A DNA stretch of 64,000 nt, from the NCBI RefSeq assembly GCF_000731985.1, contig NZ_JNCS01000003.1, positions 391,375 to 455,374 on the forward strand. Direction: 5' to 3'. This DNA is from Natrinema altunense. Its GTDB lineage: Archaea > Halobacteriota > Halobacteria > Halobacteriales > Natrialbaceae. Below, piece after piece: positions 42,234 to 51,301 of this stretch (the first letter of the stretch is position 1; every line of letters starts with the position of its first letter). Below the pieces are notes generated by a model. That model was given only the letters and a program-made list of their open reading frames with translations, ran no database searches and was not told the origin of the DNA. The translations under genes were made by a program, and so were the position numbers.

Positions 42234-43193
42234 ATGAAGGTTTCCGTCGTCGTCTGTACCTACGCGATGGACCGCTACGATGTTTTTTCCGCGTGCGTCG
42301 ACAGCGTCCTCGCTCAAACCTATGAACCGCTCGAGATCGTCCTAGTCGTCGACGGGAACGAGGCGGTTTTCGAGCGGGTTCGGGAGGACTACGGTGGCCT
42401 CGATGACGTCGTCCTGCACTGTAACGACGAGAATCAAGGGATTTCCTACAGCCGAACGCGAGGCGCGAAGATCGCGACCGGGGACGTCGTCGCGTTCATC
42501 GACGACGACGCCGTCGCCGAGAACGACTGGGTGGCGGAGTTGGCTCGCGTTTACGAAGAGACCGACGCCATCGCGGTCGGCGGCCATGTCGCTCCCGACT
42601 GGGTGACCGACAAGCCCGACTTCTTCCCCGCGGAGTTCTACTGGCTCGTCGGCTGTGACGAGCGCGGGATGGGCGACCACATGGCGGAGTTGCGGAACAC
42701 GTACGGTTCGAACATCTCGTTCCGGCGAGACGTGTTCCTGAACGTCGGCGGATACGACGAGAACACGGGCCGCAAGGGGGACCGTCACATTCAGGCCCAC
42801 GAAGCGCCGGTCTGCATCAGAATGGCGAACGCGTACGGGAAAGGCGTGATCTACAACACCGATGCGGTCGTCCACCACAAACTGTTCGACTACCGCGGTG
42901 ACTTCCGGTGGCTCGTGTTCCGCTCGTTCTGGCAGGGGTATTCGAAACGGATCATGGACCTGTTGTTACCAGAGGCGTCGGGAGACAAAAACGAATACCT
43001 GCAACAGCTTCTGCTCGAGTTCGTCCCGAGTCGGCTGTCGGATCTCGTCCGGCGCCCCTCGAGTGCGAAGGTCCAACAGCTCGTGACCATCTTCGTGTTC
43101 ACTGCTGCGGTCGGCTTCGGCTACCTCTACGGGCTTGCCGAGGTAGATCGGGCGGAGCTGACTGCCGAACGCGAGGCCCCGAGCGGCGCGTAA
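42234..43193 (+). CDS. aglG: Family 2 glycosyltransferase, AglG-like (glucuronosyltransferase type)
   Basis: A 319-residue GT2 enzyme of the N-glycosylation pathway. The N terminus KVSVVVCTYAMDRYDVFSAC and the donor motif VVAFIDDDAVAENDW (D-D-D) are clear; YGSNISFRRDVFLNVGG and the helix WQGYSKRIMDLLLPEASG match the AglG group, which adds a hexuronic acid to glucosyl-dolichyl phosphate in Haloferax. One C-terminal membrane segment (~285-305). Placement beside aglB supports the role. Substrate specificity in this organism is inferred only. Confidence 0.82.
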   Translation: MKVSVVVCTYAMDRYDVFSACVDSVLAQTYEPLEIVLVVDGNEAVFERVREDYGGLDDVVLHCNDENQGISYSRTRGAKIATGDVVAFIDDDAVAENDWVAELARVYEETDAIAVGGHVAPDWVTDKPDFFPAEFYWLVGCDERGMGDHMAELRNTYGSNISFRRDVFLNVGGYDENTGRKGDRHIQAHEAPVCIRMANAYGKGVIYNTDAVVHHKLFDYRGDFRWLVFRSFWQGYSKRIMDLLLPEASGDKNEYLQQLLLEFVPSRLSDLVRRPSSAKVQQLVTIFVFTAAVGFGYLYGLAEVDRAELTAEREAPSGA

Positions 43194-43205
43194 GCCCACG
43201 GCGGA

Positions 43206-44372
43206 TCAATCGCCGGCCTCGTACTCCTCGTACCACGGGGGCGTGATGTCGGCGCTCGAGACGGCCGCATCGACCGCCGCCCGCATCCCCTCGTGGAACG
43301 CGTTGACGGAGAACCGATCGGCGAAGGCGGCGATCTCCGACGGCGACCAGTCAACGCCCTCGGTTTCGAACCGTCGAACCGTCTCGACCAGCGGCGGACC
43401 GCCCTCGCCGGCCCGCGTGTGGGTGTAGCCGTTCTTTCCGTCGACGACTTGGAACTGCGTCATCCCCTCCTCGACGCCGAGCAGCGGCGTGCCGGCCGCC
43501 AGCGCCTCGACCGGGGCGATCCCGAAGTCCTCGTTGCGACCGTTGAACACGAAGGCCTTCGCACCCGCCAGCAGGCGTCGTTTCTCGACTTCGTCGACGT
43601 AACCCAGGAACTCGACGTTGTCGCCGGCCAGCCGCTCGAGGCGCTCGCGTTCCGGGCCGTCGCCGGCGACGAGCAATCGACTCTCGAGATCATTGAACGC
43701 CCTGACGATCCCGTCGATATCCTTGTGCCAGTCCAGCCGCGAGAGGGTCACATAGTACTCGCCGGTCTCCTCGTCGTTCGGGTCGTACTCGTGGGTGTCG
43801 ACGGGTGGATAGACGACGCTGATCTTCTCGCTTGGTACGCCCCAGTAGCGCTCGACGCGGCGCTTGACGAGTTCGGAGTTGACGACGTAGCGGTCGGGCC
43901 GGTGGGTGTTATGATCGAACAGGACTCGGATCGCGTAATGAAGGAGCAATCGGAGCCGGGAGAACCGGGCAGATTTGACCTCGCTGATCTGGTCGGACTG
44001 TCTGCGGTTCGTGTGATGGATGTAGGCAACCCAAGTCTGTTCGGTCGGGGCGACGTAAAACAGCGGCTCGTTCCCGCTCGTGACGAGGACGTCGTACTCA
44101 CGGAGCGGTTCGGCGAGTTGCCACCCTACGAGATGCGCAAGCTGTCGCGCCAGCCCGCCCCGCTCGAGGGCGCGGTTCAGTAACCGGCCCTGAATGAGCT
44201 GTTCGGCCCTGATATCAGCCGGCTCGATCGACTCGTCGCGCCAGCCGACGTAGAAGGGTGCGTCCTCGAAGACGCGAGCGAGTTCCCAGGCGAGGCGATC
44301 ACCGCCACCGTTGGCGTGTTCACCCCAGTGGGCGATAGCAAGGTTCGAGCGAGGGTCGGGGTCGTTTGCCAT
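43206..44372 (-). CDS. Family 4 glycosyltransferase
   Basis: A 388-residue GT-B glycosyltransferase. The acceptor domain begins LAIAHWGEHANGGGDRLAWELAR. The donor domain shows YYVTLSRLDWHKDIDGIVRAF, LLVAGDGPERERLERLAG, and FVFNGRNEDFGIAPVEALAAGTPLLG, with both Glu of the E-x7-E motif. It has the YIHHTNRR and YPPVDTHEY elements shared with the enzyme at 9766-10950. It ends 12 nt from the aglG stop on the opposite strand. Its place in the glycan is unknown. ATG 44372 is chosen at the MANDPDPRSN start. Confidence 0.87.
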   Translation of the reverse strand: MANDPDPRSNLAIAHWGEHANGGGDRLAWELARVFEDAPFYVGWRDESIEPADIRAEQLIQGRLLNRALERGGLARQLAHLVGWQLAEPLREYDVLVTSGNEPLFYVAPTEQTWVAYIHHTNRRQSDQISEVKSARFSRLRLLLHYAIRVLFDHNTHRPDRYVVNSELVKRRVERYWGVPSEKISVVYPPVDTHEYDPNDEETGEYYVTLSRLDWHKDIDGIVRAFNDLESRLLVAGDGPERERLERLAGDNVEFLGYVDEVEKRRLLAGAKAFVFNGRNEDFGIAPVEALAAGTPLLGVEEGMTQFQVVDGKNGYTHTRAGEGGPPLVETVRRFETEGVDWSPSEIAAFADRFSVNAFHEGMRAAVDAAVSSADITPPWYEEYEAGD

Positions 44373-44811
44373 TTCTCGTGGCTCCCTCCTCTAGGCGCAT
44401 ATTGTTCACGGATCGAACATCCATCACAGCGCACACTGACTTTCAGTGGCGCTATGGCACGGCACTGTCGATCCACACACCACGGAGGCATAGCGCCTCG
44501 CATTATCGTAGGATTTTGAGGATGAGAACGTTGATGGCTGGTTACCGATGGGAAGACACGACATCGAGAAACCTCGAGTCGGAGAATACTGGATCCTCTC
44601 GTAATACTTCCCTCTGATCAATCACGGCTGACGATGACGGGTACCGTTGGGATGATAAGCCGAGTTTTGATATACAATAGAACACCATTTTGTTAAATTC
44701 CGCCTCATATTGGAGATTTATAGGAAGCTGTTTCTCTCCTATTGTGGGAATCGGGGTATTGATACAGTAGGGGTAGAAATCGTATCAGTAGCTTAGAAGC
44801 GTGTGACCACT
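44373..44811. other. AT-rich spacer with the promoter of the second flippase
   Basis: G+C drops sharply from about 44600 on. It contains runs such as TTTTGATATACAATAG (about 44665) and ATTTGTTAAATT-like text, and ends in the 27-nt repeat copy 44757-44783. No gene is visible. It marks the left border of the AT-rich island. Confidence 0.5.
44757..44783 (+). repeat. 27-nt direct repeat, copy 1 (flippase upstream region)
   Basis: Starts TATTGATACAG and ends GTAGAAATCGT; an identical copy lies at 46905-46931. Both copies lie about 30 nt before a start region reading GTGACCACTATGA, so the repeat is part of a duplicated promoter/start region. Confidence 0.85.
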
Positions 44812-46239
44812 ATGAGACACGGCCGTACTTCGATGATAGATTTCCTGTCGCGGCTGGCAATGTCGTTTTCAGGGTTCGTCGCTACTATTGTTCTCACTAG
44901 AACGCTCGGTCAAACACGATACGGCGCGTACGTGGTCGTCATTTCAGTACTGGCTTGGGTTACGATCGCGAGCAATCTCGGTCTCGAGCAAGCGATCAAG
45001 AAGCGAGTTAGCGAAACCACCGATGGGAACTATGTCGTCGCCGGAGCGATCATACAGATCGGGCTGTACGCGATCGTTGCTGTCTGTCTCTGGCTTGCCG
45101 GTCCATACCTGAACGCGTACATGGGGATTGACGCGACACTGATACTCATTGGACTCCTCGCAGCTCGCCTAATTGGGGACTTCGTTCAGACCATCCTCGA
45201 CGGTCAGCATCTCGTCCACGTGTCCAGTCTTCTTTCGCCGATCGAGTTGACGAGTCGGAGCATTGTTCAGGTATCCCTCGTCATCGCCGGATTCGGTATC
45301 ACTGGAGCGGTCGCTGGATACGCGATCGGTGCCGTCGTCGCTGCCCTTATCGGTTCGTATTTCGTTTCTTTTGATCCATCCCTGCCATCCCGCCAGGACT
45401 TCGCCCGCCTCAAGTCGTACGCCCAATTCTCGTGGCTCTCGTCAGTGAAAGGACGAACCTTCCTTTCGATGGATACGCTCGTCCTCGCGCTCTTCGTCTC
45501 GAACAGTCTGATTGCAGTTTATGAGATTGCTTGGAACCTCGCGTCACTGTTTGCAATTTTTGGCTCATCGATCAGCAGAACGCTCTTTCCGGAGATCAGT
45601 AAACTCTCCTCGGAGGAGGGTGTCAGCGGTGAAGTCGTCGAATTACTCCGCGTTGCACTCACCTACGCGGGGCTTTTCATCATTCCAGGTCTAGTTGGAG
45701 GCGCACTGGTCGGCGATATCGTTTTACAAATATACGGTCCAGGGTTCGATACGGGATACTACATTCTCCTCATGTTAACGTTTGCGCGCCTGCTGTATGG
45801 CTACCAAAGCCAATTTCTCACCACGCTCGACGCAATCGATCGGCCTGATCTCACGTTTCGAATCAACGCAGTGTTTGTGGCAGCCAACCTCGTACTGAAC
45901 CTTGCCCTCACTTGGCGGTTCGGCTGGTACGGGGCGGCGGTTGCGACCACGCTCTCGGCTGCGCTCGGTCTAACGCTTAGCTACTATTACGCCTCGAGAG
46001 TCATCACCGTCGTCATTCCGTTCGATGAAATCAGCAAACAGGCCGTCGCTGCGGGCATCATGGCCGCGGTTGTCTATGCACTTCTGGCTCTCGTTGGCGA
46101 CTCGCTGGCCCTTGTTTTGGTATTCGTCGGGGTCGGGGCTCTCGTCTACTTCTGTGCGTTGGTCGTGATTTCCCACGAGTTCCGGACGACGGTTGTGGAC
46201 AATCTGCCACTCAGGGTGCCAACGTTGGTGGGGAGTTGA
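44812..46239 (+). CDS. Polysaccharide/lipid-linked glycan flippase (MOP superfamily)
   Basis: A 475-residue membrane protein with about 12-14 helices, of the Wzx/RfbX-like exporter superfamily (AglR-type role in haloarchaea). It starts MRHGRTSMIDFLSRLAMSFS, followed by VATIVLTRTLGQTRYGAYVVVI. Mid-region blocks AQFSWLSSVKGRTFLSMDTLVLAL and IYGPGFDTGYYILLMLTFARLLYGYQ are typical. It would flip the lipid-linked glycan made by the agl enzymes. ATG 44812 is chosen over GTG 44803. Its codon usage is less G+C-rich than the agl core genes, so it may be acquired. A truncated relative of its 5' end lies at 46951. Confidence 0.88.
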   Translation: MRHGRTSMIDFLSRLAMSFSGFVATIVLTRTLGQTRYGAYVVVISVLAWVTIASNLGLEQAIKKRVSETTDGNYVVAGAIIQIGLYAIVAVCLWLAGPYLNAYMGIDATLILIGLLAARLIGDFVQTILDGQHLVHVSSLLSPIELTSRSIVQVSLVIAGFGITGAVAGYAIGAVVAALIGSYFVSFDPSLPSRQDFARLKSYAQFSWLSSVKGRTFLSMDTLVLALFVSNSLIAVYEIAWNLASLFAIFGSSISRTLFPEISKLSSEEGVSGEVVELLRVALTYAGLFIIPGLVGGALVGDIVLQIYGPGFDTGYYILLMLTFARLLYGYQSQFLTTLDAIDRPDLTFRINAVFVAANLVLNLALTWRFGWYGAAVATTLSAALGLTLSYYYASRVITVVIPFDEISKQAVAAGIMAAVVYALLALVGDSLALVLVFVGVGALVYFCALVVISHEFRTTVVDNLPLRVPTLVGS

Positions 46240-46309
46240 CTACAGATAGTAATTTGGCGCTGTTCAGATTAGAGTTTGAAAAATAGAGACAGTAGAACCC
46301 GTGGCTCTT

Positions 46310-46895
46310 ATGCCAGAATTCAGACGCTTCGTCGGATCTAGCATTGAGATCCAGTTGAATTTTGTGGAGTATAATCAGACACCGCGCGAGCTGACGCAGT
46401 TGCGTATCCGACTCAACTGCGTGGATTATCACTTTCGGATACTAGTTCTATCATAGAGAGTTTCGGTTCGAAAAGGGGTGATCGATCGTCCATAGCTGGG
46501 TGTAGAAAGCCGATCACATCCGATTGCTGGAAAATAGTCGGCATCACGTCGCAGTCGACGAACCTGTGATCCAACTCGGCGATCAGCGCTATTAGCTGTA
46601 CGATACCATTACTCGGGACAAACATATTTCTCCATGCTAAGCTGTTTTCGATTCGGAATGATGGTGTTTTCTCTCAGGACTCACTAACTTTGCCCCGTGG
46701 CTCAAAGCAGCACTCTACCAACATAGACTCCGTTTTCGATACGAAGAACATGGAAATTGGAACGCTATCGAACGTATCTTCAGAGAAATAAAACGCGGAA
46801 CTATCGCCTTTCCAAACTGCTTGAGCAACCCTAAAACCAAAACAGCCGCCGACTGACTCATAGCATTCATCTTATCTGAATACAATGTTGAGTAG
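46310..46895 (+). pseudogene. Decayed IS6-family (haloarchaeal ISH-type) transposase
   Basis: Fragments in shifting frames match haloarchaeal IS6-family transposases from N to C terminus. First comes MPEFRRFVGSSIEIQLNFVE then YNQTPRELTQL; after a frame change GLSLSDTSSIIESFGSKR; after another change IVHSWV*KADHIRLLENS and HHVAVDEPVIQLGDQRY; after a deletion FAPWLKAALYQHRLRFRYEE followed by HGNWNAIERIFREIKRGTIA, FPNCLSNPKTKTAAD, an in-frame stop, and LIAFILSEYNVE. The order and spacing follow the family, with the middle catalytic part missing. Non-functional. Confidence 0.75.
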
Positions 46896-46904
46896 AATCC
46901 GAGA

Positions 46905-46931
46905 TATTGATACAGTAGGGGTAGAAATCGT
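46905..46931 (+). repeat. 27-nt direct repeat, copy 2
   Basis: Identical to 44757-44783. It begins 10 nt after the IS6 remnant and precedes the truncated second copy of the flippase start. Confidence 0.85.
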
Positions 46932-46950
46932 GTGGATAGTTTAGGAGCGC

Positions 46951-47093
46951 GTGACCACTATGAAATGCGACCGTCCTTCGATGGTGAATTTTCTGTCGAA
47001 GTTGGTGATGGCGTTTTCCGGGTTCGTCGCCACGATCATTTACACTAGAACGTTAGTCAAGAACGATTCGGCACGTACGTAGTTTTTATAATG
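46951..47093 (+). pseudogene. Truncated, frameshifted copy of the flippase 5' end
   Basis: Reads MKCDRPSMVNFLSKLVMAFS then GFVATIIYTRTL, aligned with the intact flippase start (MRHGRTSMIDFLSRLAMSFS...). One base is missing at the codons for TLGQ (CGCTCGGTC in the intact gene, CGTTAGTC here), so the frame ends at a TAG. Restoring one base gives QERFGTYVVFIMV, matching QTRYGAYVVVI. Similarity stops at about 47093. It is a partial duplication or the stump of a second flippase gene. Confidence 0.8.
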
Positions 47094-47350
47094 GTGAAAA
47101 ACCAGTCGACCCGCTCGGGTGTCAGTTTAAAACTAAGTGGCCGAAGTGTGTTTTAAATAGTGTTAAGGTTATTGATTGATGACGAACCAAATCTATGTTG
47201 TCCGATACAATGGTGAGAAAGAGTTTTCACTAGTGTATGGGAAAAGGAGTGCAAGACTAAACCAGAAGTAAAAAAATGATGAAAATACAATCAGAAACAC
47301 TTCCTATTATTCGAGAAATATTGAGTAAGTATGCCGGTGGAGGATCCTAA
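47094..47350. other. AT-rich spacer, no gene
   Basis: Low-G+C sequence after the break in the flippase copy. Open frames are short. Text around 47160-47240 could be a degraded coding fragment, but nothing is recognisable. It supplies the upstream region of the next glycosyltransferase. Confidence 0.4.
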
Positions 47351-48529
47351 ATGAATATATTATATTATCTAGACGTATTTCCGAAAGTATCTGAGTCATT
47401 TATATTGAACGAAATATACGAGTTGGAAAAGAGAGGGCATAATGTCGCCGTCTGTTCGCTCAAAGAGCCAGATAGTGAAGTCAATCATGATGAATATGAA
47501 GATTTAAACGCATTAATTCATTACGTAGATGATCCAACCTATACGGATATCATAGAGGCGTTCCAGCCAGAACTATTGAAATCAATTGCTGGGCCGGAGT
47601 TGCTGTATCGGACTACCCCAAAACACCACGCAGCAAATCTAATCCGAGCGAAAAGGAGTATCCAATTTATTGAAGACATTAACTGGGACATTGATCATGT
47701 CCATTCTCACTTTGCTAATGTTTCGAAGTTCGGTGGGAAACATATTGCAACATATTACGATGTTCCGTTCACCATAACAACGCATGCATATGATATCTAT
47801 AGGAAGCCCATCGGAAAATACACAAAGAAACTCCTAAATATCGCTGATCGAGTGATTACAATATCTGAATATAATAGAAAATATATGAAAAAGGAAATGG
47901 GGGTGGAAACAGCAGTTGATATTGTTCGTGCAGGGATCAAACCAGAGAAATTCTCCCCAAACCAACCGGTGAGAAAAAACAGGGTTTTGACTATAGGAAG
48001 GTTTGTGGAGAAGAAAGGGCTTCCATATGCATTGGAAGCTATAGCGAAAGTTGCAGCGGTTCTTCCTAATGTGGAGTATCATATAATTGGAGCCGGTGAA
48101 CAGATAGAACCACTCAAACGGAAGACCGAAGAATTGGGGCTTACAGAAAATGTATCATTCTTGTCCAATGTTAGTGACGAGAGATTACTTACCGAATTTG
48201 ATCAAGCACGATGTTTCTTATTACCTTGTGTCATTGCCGATTCTGGGGACCGGGACGGGATACCTGTAGTTTTAATGGAATCTATGGCTATGCAAACCCC
48301 TCCCGTCTCTACCGCTATTTCAGGAATTCCAGAATTGATTGATAATGGGGAAAACGGGATTTTAGTTGAGCCAAAAGATCCAGAATCCGCAGGGAAAGAA
48401 GTAATACAATTATTGAAAAATGATAATAAATATTCAAAACTTTCCAAAAAGTCACGTGAGAAAATCATCAAGGAATTCAATATAGAAAAGGAAGCAGAGA
48501 AATTAGAAAGCATATTTGTCAATATATAA
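47351..48529 (+). CDS. Low-G+C family 4 glycosyltransferase (WcaL/AmsK-like), probably acquired
   Basis: A 392-residue GT-B glycosyltransferase. The N terminus MNILYYLDVFPKVSESFILN (P-x-x-S-E-x-F-h-x-E) followed by EIYELEKRGHNV is that of the colanic acid/amylovoran glycosyltransferase group. The donor domain shows NRVLTIGRFVEKKGLPYALE, HIIGAGEQIEPLKRKTEELG and DGIPVVLMESMAMQTPPVST with GIPELIDNGENGILV. The gene is strikingly AT-rich and uses ATA, AAA and TTA codons freely, and the protein is Lys/Ile-rich rather than acidic, unlike every neighbour. It probably came from a low-G+C donor. It likely adds a variable sugar to the surface glycan. Confidence 0.88.
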   Translation: MNILYYLDVFPKVSESFILNEIYELEKRGHNVAVCSLKEPDSEVNHDEYEDLNALIHYVDDPTYTDIIEAFQPELLKSIAGPELLYRTTPKHHAANLIRAKRSIQFIEDINWDIDHVHSHFANVSKFGGKHIATYYDVPFTITTHAYDIYRKPIGKYTKKLLNIADRVITISEYNRKYMKKEMGVETAVDIVRAGIKPEKFSPNQPVRKNRVLTIGRFVEKKGLPYALEAIAKVAAVLPNVEYHIIGAGEQIEPLKRKTEELGLTENVSFLSNVSDERLLTEFDQARCFLLPCVIADSGDRDGIPVVLMESMAMQTPPVSTAISGIPELIDNGENGILVEPKDPESAGKEVIQLLKNDNKYSKLSKKSREKIIKEFNIEKEAEKLESIFVNI

Positions 48530-49035
48530 CAATATATAAACAAAGATATTGTGAATTAGTGGGGTATTGATTCTCCGCGAGCGTATCGAGCATCACAGAG
48601 TTGTTTTAATACATATTATATGATTAAAATCCAATGGGGCGAATGTAAGATACTACGACAGGAACTTCTTGACACTGCTTCGCTGGATGTAAGACCAGTC
48701 GCAGTATGATGCGGCGCTCATTATGTCGTGTATACTTGCGAGACTTTCGACCATGTGGTGGTCGATAGAGACGTGCTAACTACGGTTGTAAACGCCATCA
48801 AACAGAACGAACTTGATCCACTAGACTATACTGCTACGTGAAGAGACAGGTCAACATGTGGTACGCGTCTCGAACATGGCCAAACGGTTCATCGAGAACG
48901 ACACCCACTAGGGAAGCCCTCGGCGTCGAGGAAGTCAAACGTCAACGATGGCTCGAGAATCTGGGGGACAGTTCAGCCACGGACATCACCAAAACCGGTA
49001 CACGGCAGTTTCAGACGGAACAAATTCCAAAGAAC
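48530..49035. other. Spacer with coding debris
   Basis: A plus-strand frame from about 48710 reads HYVVYTCETFDHVVVDRD then VLTTVVNAIKQNELDPLDYT and stops at 48839-48841; it looks like the end of a lost gene. Between 48930 and 48980 a second frame reads EEVKRQRWLENLGDSS. Neither belongs to a family I can name. G+C returns towards the genome level by 48900. Confidence 0.35.
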
Positions 49036-49974
49036 ATGAGTCAGACACGGTCAGAGAGGAACGAGCCAACTATCAGCGTCGTCATTCCAGTCTACGAACA
49101 ACCCCAGCTACTCGCCGAAGCGCTAGAGAGTGTGAATGAGCAGACAGTTGATGACATCGAGGTAATCGTCGTCGACGACGCCTCGGACACGGATTTTAAA
49201 CCAATTGTCGACCGACATGGCGACCGAGTACGACTGCTTCGGCACGCCGAAAACAGGGGTGCAGCGGAGGCCCGAAACACGGGTATCGATGCCGCCCACG
49301 GCGAGTACGTGGCGTTCCTCGATGCCGACGATAGATGGACTCCGACGAAACTCGAAAAGCAACTCGAAGTATTCAAACGAGACGATGCCGATCTCGGGCT
49401 CGTTTATACAGGGTTTGTGCAGTATCAACTGGACGGAACCGAATGGGAACGATATCCAGACGCAAGAGGGGATATCTACCGTGAAGAGTTAGTACGAGAT
49501 CGCGTCCATCCGACATCGACGGTGATGGTTCGCTTGGAGTGTTTGAAGCGGGCCGGTGGATTCGATCCGTCATTACCGAGCAGACAGGACTATGACCTCT
49601 GGATCCGGATTGCAGAACACTATGAGGTCGATTACGTGGACGAAATCCTCGTGGACAAACGCGAACAGCCTGACAGTATTTCGAAAGACTTCGACAGCAG
49701 GATCGAAGGAGATCTTGCTGTCTTCGAGAAGGTAAAAGACCGGGCGGCGGATCTAGGGATGGTAACGCGGAGCCGAATTTTCTCGTATCATCACCACGTG
49801 ATCGGTCGAGATTACGGATCCAATGGCAAACGGTGGAAGGCCTTGCAACACCTCGGACTTGCCATTATTCGATATCCATTCCGCCCGATATCGTGGGCAA
49901 TGTTCGTGATCACGTTATTCGGTATCGACCGGAATGGTCCGCTGCTGACGTTCGCAAAGCAGTTTATTCGATAG
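49036..49974 (+). CDS. Family 2 glycosyltransferase
   Basis: A 312-residue GT-A enzyme. The start ISVVIPVYEQPQLLAEALES is followed by VIVVDDASDTD, the ENRGAAEARNTGIDAAHGEY block, the donor motif FLDADDRWTPTKLEKQLEVF (D-x-D-D) and FDPSLPSRQDYDLWIRIAEH, all standard for bacterial-type GT2 enzymes of O-antigen and S-layer glycan pathways. ATG 49036 (MSQTRSERNE) is chosen because the upstream in-frame extension is debris-like. G+C is intermediate. Function in the agl glycan is inferred from place. Confidence 0.86.
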   Translation: MSQTRSERNEPTISVVIPVYEQPQLLAEALESVNEQTVDDIEVIVVDDASDTDFKPIVDRHGDRVRLLRHAENRGAAEARNTGIDAAHGEYVAFLDADDRWTPTKLEKQLEVFKRDDADLGLVYTGFVQYQLDGTEWERYPDARGDIYREELVRDRVHPTSTVMVRLECLKRAGGFDPSLPSRQDYDLWIRIAEHYEVDYVDEILVDKREQPDSISKDFDSRIEGDLAVFEKVKDRAADLGMVTRSRIFSYHHHVIGRDYGSNGKRWKALQHLGLAIIRYPFRPISWAMFVITLFGIDRNGPLLTFAKQFIR

Positions 49975-50469
49975 GGAAGTGATCTACCGGAAGAAGTACA
50001 AGTACATTAGATTCACCTTCCCAAATGGCTTCCCCGTCACCAAAGATAGGGCATGATTTAAATTAGCTGATTCCAGCAGTATGCATAGCTCTGCACCGCT
50101 GTTTCGGCCGTTGTCGTATTCGCAGTACTTCATATGGTAAAATTCGTTCGTGTTGAAATTGATAGCATCATATAGCCCGCTGATAAGTGGATTGGGTCAC
50201 GGGTTCGTCGAGCGCAACGTGATGCTACTGTTTTCAGACTGTCGGCTGTAGATCGGCTTTCTGCACTCAATTATGAATTGTCGACCGCGACCGTTCGATA
50301 CCGCACGGCTCCAAAACAGAACCAGTATCCGAAAGAGACAATCTGAACCGATGGTGATCGAGATCGGTTTCTGCTATGAACTATTAGCAAATCGCACCCA
50401 TCCTCATCTGAACAGCCTCCGATAGTGATCCCCGAAGACATATACTGCTCAAGTGTAATCGGTTGGCAC
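49975..50469. other. Right border of the AT-rich island
   Basis: About 500 nt with mixed composition and no recognisable gene. Minus-strand text near 49985-50060 and plus-strand text near 50200-50420 keep open frames of 20-40 codons that may be gene relics. The last 35 nt hold the box A of aglF. Confidence 0.4.
50438..50446 (+). promoter_or_regulatory. Predicted box A of aglF
   Basis: ACATATACT is centred 28 nt before ATG 50470, fitting a leaderless transcript. Confidence 0.5.
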
Positions 50470-51204
50470 ATGCAAGCAGTCGTTTTAGCCGCCGGGAAGG
50501 GAACCCGCCTCCGGCCGCTCACCGAGGACAAACCGAAGGTCCTCGTCGAAGTCGACGGCAAGCCGCTCATCGAGGACGTCATGGACAACCTCATCGAGGT
50601 CGGGGCGACCGAATTCGTCCTCGTCGTCGGCTACATGAAGGAGAAAATCATCGAGCGCTACGGCGACGAGTACGAGGGTGTTCCGATCACGTACGCTCAC
50701 CAGCGCGAACAGCTCGGGCTCGCTCACGCGATCCTCCAGGCCGAACCGCACGTCGATGACGACTTCATGCTCATGCTCGGTGACAACGTCTTCCGGGCGA
50801 ACCTCGGCGACGTGATCAACCGCCAGCGGGAAGAACGAGCCGACGCCGCGTTCCTGGTCGAGGAAGTGCCCTACGAGGAGGCCTCGAGGTACGGCGTCCT
50901 CGACACCAACGAGTACGGGGAGATCGTCGAGGTAATGGAGAAACCGGAGGACCCGCCGTCGAACCTCGTCATGACCGGCTTCTACACGTTCACGCCCGAA
51001 ATCTTCCACGCGTGTCATCTCGTCCAGCCCTCGGACCGCGGGGAGTACGAACTGCCGGACGCGATCGACCTGCTCATCCAGTCCGGCCGGACCATCGACG
51101 CCATCCGGATGGACGGCTGGCGCATCGACGTCGGTTACCCCGACGACCGGGACCGCGCCGACGAACGGATCGCGGAGCAGGAAGCCGAACCGATCGGGCA
51201 GTAG
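50470..51204 (+). CDS. aglF: Sugar-1-phosphate nucleotidylyltransferase, AglF type
   Basis: A 244-residue RmlA/GalU-like nucleotidyltransferase. The N-terminal signature is AVVLAAGKGTRLRPLTEDKPK, followed by GYMKEKIIERYGDEYEG, QLGLAHAILQAEPHVDDDF and MLGDNVF (metal-binding D of the LGDN motif), and VEKPEDP-like text (VMEKPEDPPSNLVMTGFYTF). In Haloferax, AglF makes UDP-glucose from glucose 1-phosphate for the N-glycan. The gene is next to the UDP-glucose dehydrogenase aglM, which supports UDP-glucose as product, although dTDP-glucose cannot be excluded. ATG 50470 is fixed by box A. Confidence 0.87.
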   Translation: MQAVVLAAGKGTRLRPLTEDKPKVLVEVDGKPLIEDVMDNLIEVGATEFVLVVGYMKEKIIERYGDEYEGVPITYAHQREQLGLAHAILQAEPHVDDDFMLMLGDNVFRANLGDVINRQREERADAAFLVEEVPYEEASRYGVLDTNEYGEIVEVMEKPEDPPSNLVMTGFYTFTPEIFHACHLVQPSDRGEYELPDAIDLLIQSGRTIDAIRMDGWRIDVGYPDDRDRADERIAEQEAEPIGQ

Positions 51205-51301
51205 TCCCGTCGGAACTCGAGCGACGGGGCCGTCCTCACGTCGGTCCCCGGTTCGAGGACGACCCAAAAGCGACTAATCACCGCCCGTCCTCTCACGCCA
51301 C

